This document shows, piece by piece, positions 35,301 through 45,145 of a stretch of DNA of 46,128 nucleotides (its first letter is position 1; each line of letters begins with the position of its first letter). Below the pieces are notes generated by a model that saw nothing but the letters and a program-made list of their open reading frames with translations, searched no databases and was not told where the DNA came from. Made by a program: the position numbers and the translations under genes. The DNA is from Eimeria necatrix (lineage: Eukaryota > Apicomplexa > Conoidasida > Eucoccidiorida > Eimeriidae), in NCBI RefSeq assembly GCF_000499385.1, contig NW_013655124.1, forward strand, positions 7,248 through 53,375, read 5' to 3'.

Positions 35301-35744
35301 CCAAAGGGAGTTCAAAAGCAAATAGAAATTGCACAATATCTATCGTTCATGGGCACGTGTTTGCCGAGTGGATCATCCAATTCCAAAGCAGGAAATGGCC
35401 CGCCTCTTGAAATTATCAACGAAGCCGACGACTTCTTGACCGTCATGCCATCATCTACCACAAGCGTGACATCAAAACAGAAACCATTTGCACTTTTTTA
35501 CGATATGTTACTTAGTGCTTCTTCTGAATCTTACCCGCCACAGGCTCAAGGGTATCTAACGCAGTTGTTCCCATCTTCATATACGCCACACGAGTACATA
35601 CAAACTCTGCACAGTTTTTTGTCAAGGTGAGATCCGGTGTTTGTTCTCTATGTACATTCTCTTCAAACTTCATTCAGCAAACTGCTGGGTGCATTCATGG
35701 GCCTTGTTCCACTGTATGCAAAGTTCCACAATTTGCAACATTGA
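21195..35744 (+). CDS. Giant homopolymer-rich protein, about 4,390 aa, unknown function
   Basis: Proposed exons are 21195-24446, 25305-25574, 25815-34391, 34494-35174, 35292-35626 and 35678-35744. All frames close (13,182 nt, 4,393 aa). The first four junctions are phase 0. One exon is 8,577 nt. The N-terminal third has beta-rich segments (ISVVSWEGRQIFFWLL, VAISSCGGILALSFSS) that could be a propeller. The rest is Leu/Ala-rich helix (SLSLARRAHED, LLVRFCERVALTSL) like an alpha-solenoid. An overall propeller-plus-solenoid plan as in NBAS/Rod-type tethers is only a guess from texture; no diagnostic motif was recognised. Gln, Ala and Ser runs of 10-20 residues occur dozens of times up to 33.4 kb and vanish in the exons after 34.4 kb, which are compact and look conserved (KQIEIAQYLSFMGTCL). 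The last exon is the least certain. Confidence 0.78.
24447..25304 (+). other. Intron 1 of the giant gene: pyrimidine tract, telomere-like array, (CTG)n acceptor
   Basis: Donor CAG/GTGAAC at 24447. The sense strand then carries short CTG runs, about 320 nt of almost pure T/C (24552-24880), a TTTAGGG array (24905-24955) and (CTG)n tracts at about 25109-25175 and 25286-25301, ending in CTGCAG at 25304. Three of the repeat types seen elsewhere in the window meet in this one intron. Confidence 0.7.
24905..24957 (+). repeat. Interstitial telomere-like array, TTTAGGG on plus strand
   Basis: Seven near-perfect TTTAGGG units lie inside intron 1 of the giant gene, reading TTTAGGG on its sense strand. 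Flanking unique coding exons show that it is internal. Confidence 0.97.
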
Positions 35745-36198
35745 TATCCACGTTGTATGTAAGCAGGCATATGTAAATTCGAATTTAGACTCTAGCGTAT
35801 TCCATGTTATTGTTGTGGCGACTCGCCTTGTGCTCTGGAGGAGAATGTGCTTCGCAATAACAAGACATGCTGACGAACATTAGTAGACTGAACGTTTTCG
35901 GCTGCTTGTTGATGTGCTCTCAGGGCATCGACTGCGATGCAGCAACAGCTTTCTATGAGCTGCATTGCACACTTAACCTGACTCCAATCAATATGGAAGC
36001 TACGCAACTAAGGTCGGCTATTGGACACAGGAATAAACCATGGCAGTTCTACATTGCCCAGTGGCTGGCTGCTTAGGTTTAGCAACGTGACAATCTTGAT
36101 ATATCAACGCGTGTTTGAACTGCATTGCAAAAGCAGGGCCAATACGACCACTTGATTTGACACTGAGTTCACCACTGATGTAATCAGCCGGGCGGCAT
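35745..36198. other. 3' intergenic space between convergent genes
   Basis: It separates the giant gene from the minus-strand tetraspan gene. An open segment at about 35926-36076 preceded by CTCTCAG and containing ATAFYELHCTLNL is a possible alternative last exon of the giant gene, but it does not fit the phase of the preceding exon. Confidence 0.4.
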
Positions 36199-37419
36199 TT
36201 AGTAGACCCGTGTTTCCATAAGAGAATAGACTCTGTGGGGAAGGGAGACGGGGGTGATAGCGTCGACGAGTCTCTTAACGAAAGCTCTTGTATTCTCGTA
36301 TGAGGGCAGCTTTGCCACGCATTCGTCGAGGGAAGGAACGAATTCGGGGAATCGAATTCTTGGCGGCTCCGGCAGGCGTTCAGCAACGCCCTCCACAGCC
36401 TAAAAGACGATTTTTGCAAAGTGTTCTTGCAAAGTGGATTTGAAAGGCTAGATATAACTCACGATCGAAATCGGGTCGCAGATGCACGATAGAATGGCAA
36501 TATCGTAGAAGCGTTTTGATGAGGCAACGTAGTAGCTGATCATCAAAGCCGCGAACGACAGCGCACTGACAGTCCTAAGGAAAGCAACCATTGCTTTAAT
36601 GAAGTTCGCAGTCTTTAAGAACCAACTTACAGCGCAATGTTGGTCAGACTTCCACCGTAGAGAAGAGCAGCAGTGTTGCGGCAAGTTGGGGAGGATGTAA
36701 GGTCAACATATCCTAAAAAAAAGAGATGGCACGGAGGCGTTTTGTGTAGACGTATTGACGTTCACACTTACCACGCATGATCCACAACAGTGCAACTATC
36801 GGGCTGAGAAAGCGCGATATGTGTCGTCTAGATTTCAAGAGGTGGAAAGTAACAGGCATACCAGGCTGCAACGCAGGCCGCGACGTTGAAAGCGGTGGAT
36901 CCAAACTCGAAGAAGCTTGATTCACAGTTCGTCCAGATGAGCTTGGCCATCACTGAAGCGGAAGTCTTGCGTAGCGGTTACTTTTGGCTTGGGAGTGTGC
37001 GTTCCTTACATTTAACGGCTTGTGTTTCGAAGAACAAGGCAGCAGAGCAGGCGGCAGCCAAGGTCAACAGAATGGCTGTGTGGTGAAGTCATTGGAGTCG
37101 AAGCGCAGGCGACGTGTGTTCACGCAAGCGTCATACCTCCCAAGAGGCCATTCCAGAACGCCAGTCCTCGGTCACAGTATATTGGCTGTTGGCTGATGCC
37201 CTGAAGAGGAGGATGAGTACAAGATTCGAAGCGTCAAAAGATGTCTAGGCTTACCAGGGTCATCGCGGAAATGCCCATGATTGCCGATGAGCACAGGACG
37301 AAAAGAAGGGACTTCTCAAGTCCACTCCGAAGTGCCACCTCGGAACGGTCAGCCGTGGGCTCCCATTTACCCAGATCGGCGAAAGAGCCGCTGAGCGACC
37401 TCAGGATACTTTGGAACAT
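36199..37419 (-). CDS. Four-span membrane protein, 270 aa, unknown family
   Basis: Eight exons close perfectly: 37255-37419, 37137-37200, 37010-37075, 36862-36952, 36772-36803, 36631-36712, 36463-36574, 36199-36399 (813 nt). All donors are GT with consensus-like GTAAGN/GTATGN/GTGAGT. About four hydrophobic spans: LLFVLCSSAIMGISAMTL, the WNGLLG...ALFF segment, AFNVAACVAACPIVALLWIM, and IALTVSALSFAALMISYYV. Cys residues lie in the loops (IYCDRGLAFW, WTNCESS, SPTCRNTAALLYGG). Hydrophilic N-terminus (about 33 aa) and C-terminal tail (FPEFVPSLDECVAKLPSYE) are probably cytosolic. No homopolymers. The size and topology recall the multi-span pellicle proteins of apicomplexans, but I see no diagnostic motif and do not assign it. 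Confidence 0.82.
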
Positions 37420-38263
37420 CTTCGATACAGGAATGTCGAAATCGGCAATTCTGTCGGGGAATTCCGAACCTCACTGCACGAGTGGCAGTTGGGATGGATT
37501 CAAAAAAAGTACACACCGCGACACTAGCCGCGTCATGACGTATCAAATTTATCTTTGACGACAGCAGGTGCGACGGCATGCGGCTACAGTTTGAAGTGTA
37601 TGTACTGCCCAGCAGGCACCTGCTTCCGCCACTCTGTTTCGTCACTATTTATAGTTTTCGAAGCTTTTTCGTTCCCCACTACTTTAATGATTAAAAAAAA
37701 GGCCAAATACCGGCCAAATACTGTTTTAAAGCGACGTCTCATAGCTACCGAAACCGACACCGCACAAGAACTTTCGAAAGCAAAGTTCCAACGGCTACTG
37801 CCCTGGGAATCCGAAAAAGTGATGCGTCTGCCATGAATTCCTGTATCCGCAGACAGTAATTCATGACGCATCTATGAATAAATTGCTGTGGAAACAGGAA
37901 TTTATTCGTCGGTTTTTGCCCTGTATGTGGCACAAAATTGTCACGAGGCCATACATATTGCGCTCAATGCAAGATGAATTATTCGCCTCAATGACACAAA
38001 AAAGTACAGAAGCATCCAAATCATGAAGTCTTTACAGACAAGGTATTTCTACCCTCCCAGGTGTAAAATTTGCGCCCTCACAAATGCATTCAATGAGCTT
38101 CCCGCTGAACGAAAGGGGAACTGTCCGTTCGCCGCCGCAACTATCTTAGTGTTTATAATTCCCATTATCAACATTCTCGCAACGAATTCCCAGTTCAAAA
38201 CATCAGTTCGGTTTGCAGAAAGCTCCGCCAGAATACGTCGGAAACAAAGGGCAGCAGCCGAGT
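37420..38263. other. Intergenic, repeat-poor
   Basis: This is the region upstream of the tetraspan gene and 3' of U2AF1. Several open frames exist (for example 37584-37871 minus, 37555-37836 plus), but none has a recognisable domain or splice context. ATTCATGACGCATC-like words recur on both strands near 37820-37875 as an imperfect inverted repeat. Confidence 0.45.
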
Positions 38264-39497
38264 TTAACTTTGTGCAGCGTCCCGCTCTTGGTTCCACTGG
38301 GCGATCATCGCCCGTCGTTCTTCACTTGTTCTTCTCTCAGGCCGTTCAGGGCGGTGAAGGCTTGGTGAGCTGCGCATCACATGCACAATTAGCATTAAAT
38401 TCATCACTGAAGATCACCCCCGTAGCACGCACTTCAAGAAAGCTTCTGCCAAAGTGGGCTGACTGCACATGAACTCACCGCCTGTGTTTGTGCGGAGAGC
38501 CAGATCGCGACCTTGACCTTCGTCCTCCCCGTACCCTTTGTCTATATTCTGGATGCTCCTCATACATTTTGTTGAATAGCTTCCGCTTCAGAGAGCGGGG
38601 GACATGCTTGAGGTGCATGAAGTTGCAATAGCCACCACGGCGACACTGGCCATCAACGAACTGACGGCACCGGGCTTCCCTGAAATCGGTAACGGGAGTG
38701 AATTCTGCTTGGATAGGTTTCCCTGCAGTAAACAAAACGCGAAGAAAGAGTATGTGTCACAACAGTTCACTATGCTGCGCTATTAATGGCGGCAACAACG
38801 GCTTACACCAGAACGCCTGAAATCAGAAAAGTAGCGACAGCTGTTTGGCGCGCACCCGCGTAATACCGGCCTTGAAGGGCGGAAAGCGCCTTCTTCGCAG
38901 CGTCATCGTCTGAATATTTCACATATACGTTTCCAATAATGTGGTCTCCAATGTTGTCGCAAACAACCATGTCCTCCACCTCCCCATACTTGTACAGTTC
39001 CTCAAAGACTTCGGAAAAGAATGCCTCGAAGTGATCTGCAGCTTCGTCTAGAAGCTCGTCAGAGACTAAACTCGCAAAATACAAACCAGACACAAAAATG
39101 CCTTGCAAAGTCCACAAAAGCACTAGACTGACACGACTCTGACTGTCACGTTCTTGAATTATTTCAAGAAGCGTCCCATAGTCCATTCTAAATACAGCCG
39201 CATAAACTGACACGCTAGAGGCTCTCAGGCTCATAAGCCGCCTCATTTCACGTTTTGTAGAAGCGAAAAAGTGCAGTGCCACCAACTGATGCGCTTACCA
39301 TTTTGACCTTCTGCAATCGCTATTGCCACGGGAGGGTTCGGGTACATGTGACGAAGAACAATAGTTGGGGATGAAGAAGGCTTGTAGTGCGACCGTGAGC
39401 ACTGATCGCCGTGACGGCATGCCCCGATCTTCCAGTAGAAAGGGCAGTTGACTCTGTCCTCCTCCGTTCCAATGATCCGAGCCAGATGCTCCGCCAT
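38264..39497 (-). CDS. U2AF1: Splicing factor U2AF small subunit (U2AF35)
   Basis: Recognises the AG at 3' splice sites as partner of the large U2AF subunit; nuclear. Four exons close in frame: 39299-39497, 38856-39065, 38479-38722, 38264-38369 (252 aa; human protein 240). First CCCH finger C18-X8-C27-X5-C33-X3-H37 ([12 protein letters not shown]). The RRM-like U2AF homology motif follows ([35 protein letters not shown]). Second CCCH finger [19 protein letters not shown]. Then an Arg/Ser-rich segment ([14 protein letters not shown]) and a last exon ending [17 protein letters not shown]. The human RWFNG loop is RYYAG here, so the Trp is Tyr. An in-frame stop lies just past the exon 3 donor (GCG/GTGAGT); the exon 4 choice is supported by exact phase and its basic, charged tail. 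Confidence 0.96.
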
Positions 39498-42290
39498 CGT
39501 GAATGTCTGGTGAGAAAATAGAACCCAAGAAGGAAGTTAAAAGCTACCTAGGCCCAAGTTATAGCCTGGTTTTCGCTGAGAAATTCGAATGATCGTCTCT
39601 GCTTAACTCCGTCTCGATACTAATGAATTCAACCGGTTCACAACGGCCTGACTTCCAAGATCTCCCGCGACGAGGGGGGATACCTCCGACCAACCAATGT
39701 CTTGCATACAGCCTACAATAGGATTAAGCCCGTAGCTACTCAATCCTTTCAAAAGAAGCACTTTTGACTTGTTAAGTCTGCTTCGGAATACGTTCAAGAG
39801 CCCCTGCTTTCTTGCTGCTGAACTGCCTGGCTCTGCGCAACTTGAATTGGAAGAGTCAGACGTACGCTTTGAGTCCCTAGCAGCAAGGAGCTTGAAATAA
39901 ATGCCAATGTAAATGATGAAGCCAACACGCGCTTTAGTTCATTTTCTCAGGTAGAGCGCGCACCTTGTAAATTGGCGCCCATGTCTAATGGCGGCCAGAT
40001 GCGCATGCGGTTCCCCACATAAACACTCTAAGAAGAAGTTATCTGTCCATCTATTACTCTTGTATTTTGCAATTTGGATTTAGTGCTTTAATGTGGAACA
40101 AATCAGGGCAGAAGTATGCTTAGCAGACGCATTTCTCCTCTTTGTTATAGGCACCACGTAGTGGTAGCGAGGGGCTACTGGCTGCTATGCATAGCTGACC
40201 TGTTGATAATGAGGTAGAGCATGAACCTTACAGCAAATTCAACCAAGAATTAAATTTCATTACATTCTAATTGAGCATATATTCCTCTTCCTGAGGCTTC
40301 GCATTCTTGCGTGCTACGAGTTCCGGTGCTGCTCGAGCCCTGTGCAAATTCCCAGGACCGTGCGGTTATCAATGCGTGTCTTTGCTCTGGTTTTGACCGC
40401 TAGATAAGATGCAAACAAGCGGCCCAGTATGGTAAGAAATGTAGAAGCCCTACATATCTGTTCAGAGCTGGGCAAAGCCAGTCAGCCGTCTCATGGGGGG
40501 GCTTTGGTGTGCTGGGGCATTCTAATGTAGCACAGCTCCACAGCACAATAGCAGCAAGCTGGAGCTCCTCGAGCGTTTTACAAAGAGGTAAAGCTAGCCA
40601 TAGTTAGCAGAAGCTGCTGCTGCTGACTGCCGCAGCACTCGCAGCAGCTTCGCGATATGTGAGCTTCGTGATGGCCTGAACTTGACTGCAGTGTTTTGAA
40701 AATATTCCGCATTAATTGGCGGGCCGAGTCTTTTGAATAAAGTACTCTCATTTCAAATTATTAGTTGCAGCACAGTGAAGCAAAGGGGCAGTGCACAATC
40801 CAAAAGGCTCAACATTGTGAACAGAATCATTTGCGACTATTCCTCAAGAACTTGAATTTTGCCAAATTTCCTTCAAACGTCCATTCTCCAGGCGCATCTC
40901 GCATTGTGCAGCTTTTATTCTGCTGCATACATTACCCACAAATTTACATCATGAATCCTTTCATGGCTCGAGATGTAAAGTGCCCGCCATCTACAGAAGA
41001 CCTGCGTTTGGCGAAAATGCACCGCAGGATCGTTGCAAAGTGCTGGCAATTGGCGGTGAACAAGTATTGTTTTTGAAATATTAGCTAAATGATGCAATGA
41101 AGTGTTTCCTGTTGGCCCAGGAAGGCTCCAGGTTCTAACTTTTGTCTCATTCCTTCAAAGTACTTTGCAGCTTTCTCTAATGGTGGTGAGGAAACGAGCG
41201 AACTGAAATAGTCCGTTAGGACAAGGCTAAACATGTTCATGCTCTGCAGAGAAAACACTAATGTGGCTTTGACGCCTCAAAGCCAGCTGAATGGAGATTG
41301 ATAATCTGCAAAGGAGAGTTCAAGTTAATTTGAAAGTCCCTCCTTGCGCACCCTTGCAGCTTCCTGCTTCTTGAGACTTTAGCCTCATATATGACTTCTA
41401 CATGTCCTTTATTTTCCAGATTTTCCCATCATTCATTTATCCCAACTTCACAAGCCTCGAAAAGTCGAGAATTGAGAAGTGCGAAAAGTGGAAAACATTC
41501 CGTACATGAAGTGGCACCAGTGCGGCCAGTTGTGATTATTTTTCGTCCGTTTTACCTTAGTTCGTAATATTTTCTTCAAACTGCATGCATAACGGAATAA
41601 AACTTGTGTTTTTCTTGAAAGTACATGCGCAAAGACATAACAGGTCGAAAGCTGCCTCGGCTCTACGCAATTTGCAGCTAACAGATGAATTTGAATAAAG
41701 TGGCTAGAGAGCCAGCTTCCCAGTGCAGCGCCAGCATCAATAAATGAAAACTTAACTTTAGGAATATTCCATCAATTGATGAAGACGAGTGGAGTTTGTA
41801 TGGGCTTAAACTATAAGAAATATATGTTGTGTATGAAGCTGAATTTCGCAAGGGCCTGAAGCTGCAAGGCCGCCGAGGCCGACAAGAAGTGTTTGCAGAT
41901 TGAGTTGAACTAGCATTTGCGAGTTAAGTTGAATCACATTTGAGGATTATGTTGAACAGGCATCTGCAAATTAAGTTAAAGTTTATTTGCAGATTAAGTT
42001 GAATTATTCCTTGTGGATCATTTGCGTCTTTGACGGCTCTTGTGCTCATGTGCAAATGCGAAGTTGGGGTGAGTAATTTGTGTCCTGATTGCCCCAGTTA
42101 ATTGGGAAAAGTGACTTATGCAAAAATGAACTTCTACAACTGCATTAAGTAGCTGTGTCCCTTAGTTTCCCGCCCCGCTGCTGCCCTGACAGCCCACGGC
42201 CTGGCTCGCTGGCTGGCGGCGAGGAAGCAGCGCCTTTGTGCAGATCTGAAGCTAAAAGGCGGCAAAATGCAATTTATTTGATTAAAAAGA
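39498..42290. other. Repeat-poor stretch of 2.8 kb without a supportable gene
   Basis: Upstream of U2AF1 and 3' of TBCK. Open frames at 39603-39797 (minus, 64 aa) and 40765-41076 (plus, 103 aa) have no recognisable domain, no homopolymers and no clear splice context. A degenerate tandem repeat sits at about 41889-42010. A small RNA gene could be hidden here, but I recognise none. Confidence 0.5.
41889..42010. repeat. Degenerate ~27-bp tandem repeat
   Basis: Five imperfect copies of a unit like CATTTGCAGATTAAGTTGAA lie head to tail just before repeat-rich block 3 begins. Confidence 0.75.
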
Positions 42291-44257
42291 TCAAGTTTGG
42301 CGTTTTCTCGTGAGGAAGTGGTTTGGGGCGTCGAGCTGCACTGCGTCGATACCCCCCAGCAAGACGCAGACGCAAGACACCCCAGCAGCGAGCAGCCGGC
42401 GGGCAAGGCCGGCCCCAGTGTCTTCTTTGTCTCCCATAACAACAATAAGAGGGAGGCGGCTCATAGTGGGCGAAATCCAGGGCTTTCGGGGCGCTGGGGG
42501 CCCCCCCTGGGCTCGCTTTGCTGCTGCAGCTTCCTGCGGGTCGGGAGCTGCGGGCGCTGCTGCTGCAGCAGCTGCTGCTGCGCCCGCAGCCGCCTCCAGG
42601 CCCGCTGCTGCTGCGGCGCGGCCCGCCTTGCCAATCAGCGGCCTGCTGCTGCCCAGCTTCTGGACCTGCAGCAAAACGCCCCTGGGGTCGGGCAGGGCCA
42701 GCTGGCCCTCCTTCAAAAGGCCAGCGAGCTCGCCCGCGTCTCGGGGGCCAACGCTCACTGCGGACTTGAAGTGAAATGCGTCGAAGACCCCGCGCGGGCG
42801 AACGTCCAGCACTAGGCTTTCTTCGCAGAACTGCAGCAGCACGTCCACGCCCACGCACGGCGGCTGCAGCGCGAGGTCTTCGCCGCTGCTGAGGCTCTGC
42901 AGCCCCGCAGCAGCAGCGCCTCCGCCCCACAGCGGCGAAGTCCTTTCCAGGTATTCGCTTTCGCTCACTTTCTCCCACCACCGCGGGGCCAGCGGCTCGC
43001 TGGAGTAGAGCGCGTCCATGGGGTCTGTGCAGCTGCACTCCAAAGCCGGAACAAACACAAATATAAATAAATAAATAACAATTAATGTCATAATAAAGCG
43101 GATTGGGCGGGAAGAAAATGAAAGTGGAGTGCAAGACACTGGACGGACACACGCAGCGTCCTGAGTGTCAGTGGCTAGCGGAAACTCTGTGGCGCGAGCA
43201 GTTCTGCGGCACTTGAACGAATTTCGGAACTTTATAAAGCAAAATGAAAACTAATTGGAAAGTTTCCGGGATATTCCCGCGAGAAGAAGAGCAGCAGCGC
43301 TCTGTGGCCTGAAGTTCCTCACTGCGCGTCTTCGCCTCCAGACTGAGTCTGTGCAGCTTTGGCTGCTGCGGGCTTTCGAGGAGGCCCCAAGAGGATCAGC
43401 GCGGGGCCCGTGACGACTCGCATGAGGGCTTTTGTTTTCCAGTTTGTTCTTTTTCTCGCGCTTTCCCCCTCTTCGCCTTTCGTGCTGCTGCTGGCAGCTG
43501 CTGCGGGGCTCCGCGAGGAGTCTGGAGATCTGCTGCACTCGTCTTTTTGCTGCAGAAACGCCTCAGTCTGCTGCCCCTGGCTCTGCGCTGCATCTCCAAT
43601 GAAAAACTGCTGCGCCTCTGCCGCCAGTTGCATTTCTTTTGCATCTTTCCCGCGCCCTTCAGCTGTACGTACACCTCCCGCACCAGCTCCCCCCTCGGGC
43701 CTTTCCTCTGCTGGCCCGCGAGCTGCTGCTGCTTCCGGGGGGAGCCGCGCAGCTTCTTTGCGCGGCGGCGCAGCAGCAGCAACTGCCTCCGAAGCGCCAG
43801 CAGCAGCAGCTTCAGCAGCAGCAGCAGCAGCTGCTGCTGCTGCTGCTGCGGCGGCTGCGTGCGGGGGGACGGGCAAAAGAGTCAAGGACCAAGGCACAGC
43901 GTTCTGCAGAGCCACTGCTGCAGCACAGAGCGCTGGGACATTGACGAATTCGAAAGAAGACTGCAGCAAGCGAATGGCTGTGGACTCTTCGCCGGGGGAG
44001 AAGCTGAGGAGAGGAGTTCTCAAGAAGTGCAAGACACAGACTGTGAGGAAGTGCACGAAGCTCGGCGGCTGCAGCAGCAAAGTGTCCCACAGCAGCAGCA
44101 GCTGCTGCAGCGGCAGCACGTGGGAGAACAGCGTCAGGTGCCACGACAGCGCGTACATGTCCGAGTGCAGTCCTGCAGCAGCAAAAAGGTCTCTGCGAGT
44201 TTTTCGAACTTTGCTGCTGCTGCTGCTTCTCCCCCTTGCTTCCCCACCCCGCCTCGC

Positions 44258-44292
<35 letters not shown>

Positions 44293-44640
44293 TCAGGTTA
44301 CCGATTCGGTTGATGTGCAGCGCGAGCTCAGGGTCGAGGAAGAAGAGGAGTCTGTTGGAAGTTGCGAGCTGGCGGCGGAGGAAGCAGGCGCTGTCTGCAG
44401 CAAAAAGGTGCTGCTGGAAGTCCTGCAGCAGCTTCTCGAGGCAGCTCAGCGCCACGTTTTGCTGCTCGTAGAACAGCAGCAGCAAAGGAGCAGCAAGAGC
44501 GTCCAGCCCCCGCACTGACACATAACTCGAGTTCCGCTGCAGCGCCACTCCCACCAAACTCGCCAGCCGCCGCCGCCCTTCTCTGCTGCCCAGCAGGTCG
44601 TGGTACTGTACATACACCTCCGCAGCGCCCCCCTACGCTC

Positions 44641-44684
<44 letters not shown>

Positions 44685-44958
44685 GCAGCAGACGCGCAGC
44701 AGCAGCGGCAGCAGCAACGCAGCAGCAGCGGAAACACAGCAGCAGAAATGCAGCAGAAACGCAGCAGCAGCAGCAGCAGAAATGCAGCAGCAGCAGCAGC
44801 AGCAGCAGGTTGCTGCACCTCATGGTACTGCGAGAACTCGCTCGTGTGCAGCGCCTCGAGGGCCCCCTGCCCCAAAGCAGCAGCGGCCTCTTCGTAGGCA
44901 GCCCGAGTGGTGTGCAGCACTCCGACATAATTGACTCCCAGCACCGCGGCCCAAATCT

Positions 44959-44996
<38 letters not shown>

Positions 44997-45111
44997 TGTG
45001 GCAGCGGAAGGGGGACGCCCGCAGCAGCAGCCAGCACGCCAGCAGCAGCACCAAGGACACTGCCAACAGCAGCAGCAGCAGCAACACAGCAAGAATACTG
45101 TCAACAGCAAA

Positions 45112-45145
<34 letters not shown>

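Noticed and set aside
35926..36076. Alternative last exon of the giant gene (IDCDAATAFYELHC)
   Set aside because: It needs phase 0, whereas the exon ending at 35626 is phase 2; exon 35678-35744 closes the frame without it. Kept as a possibility only.
38475..38735. U2AF1 ending at the in-frame TGA at 38475
   Set aside because: The TGA lies within a perfect GTGAGT donor; splicing to 38369 restores the frame and yields a U2AF-like charged tail.
40765..41076. 103-aa plus-strand frame
   Set aside because: No domain, no splice signals, composition like the surrounding AT-rich intergenic DNA; could be chance.
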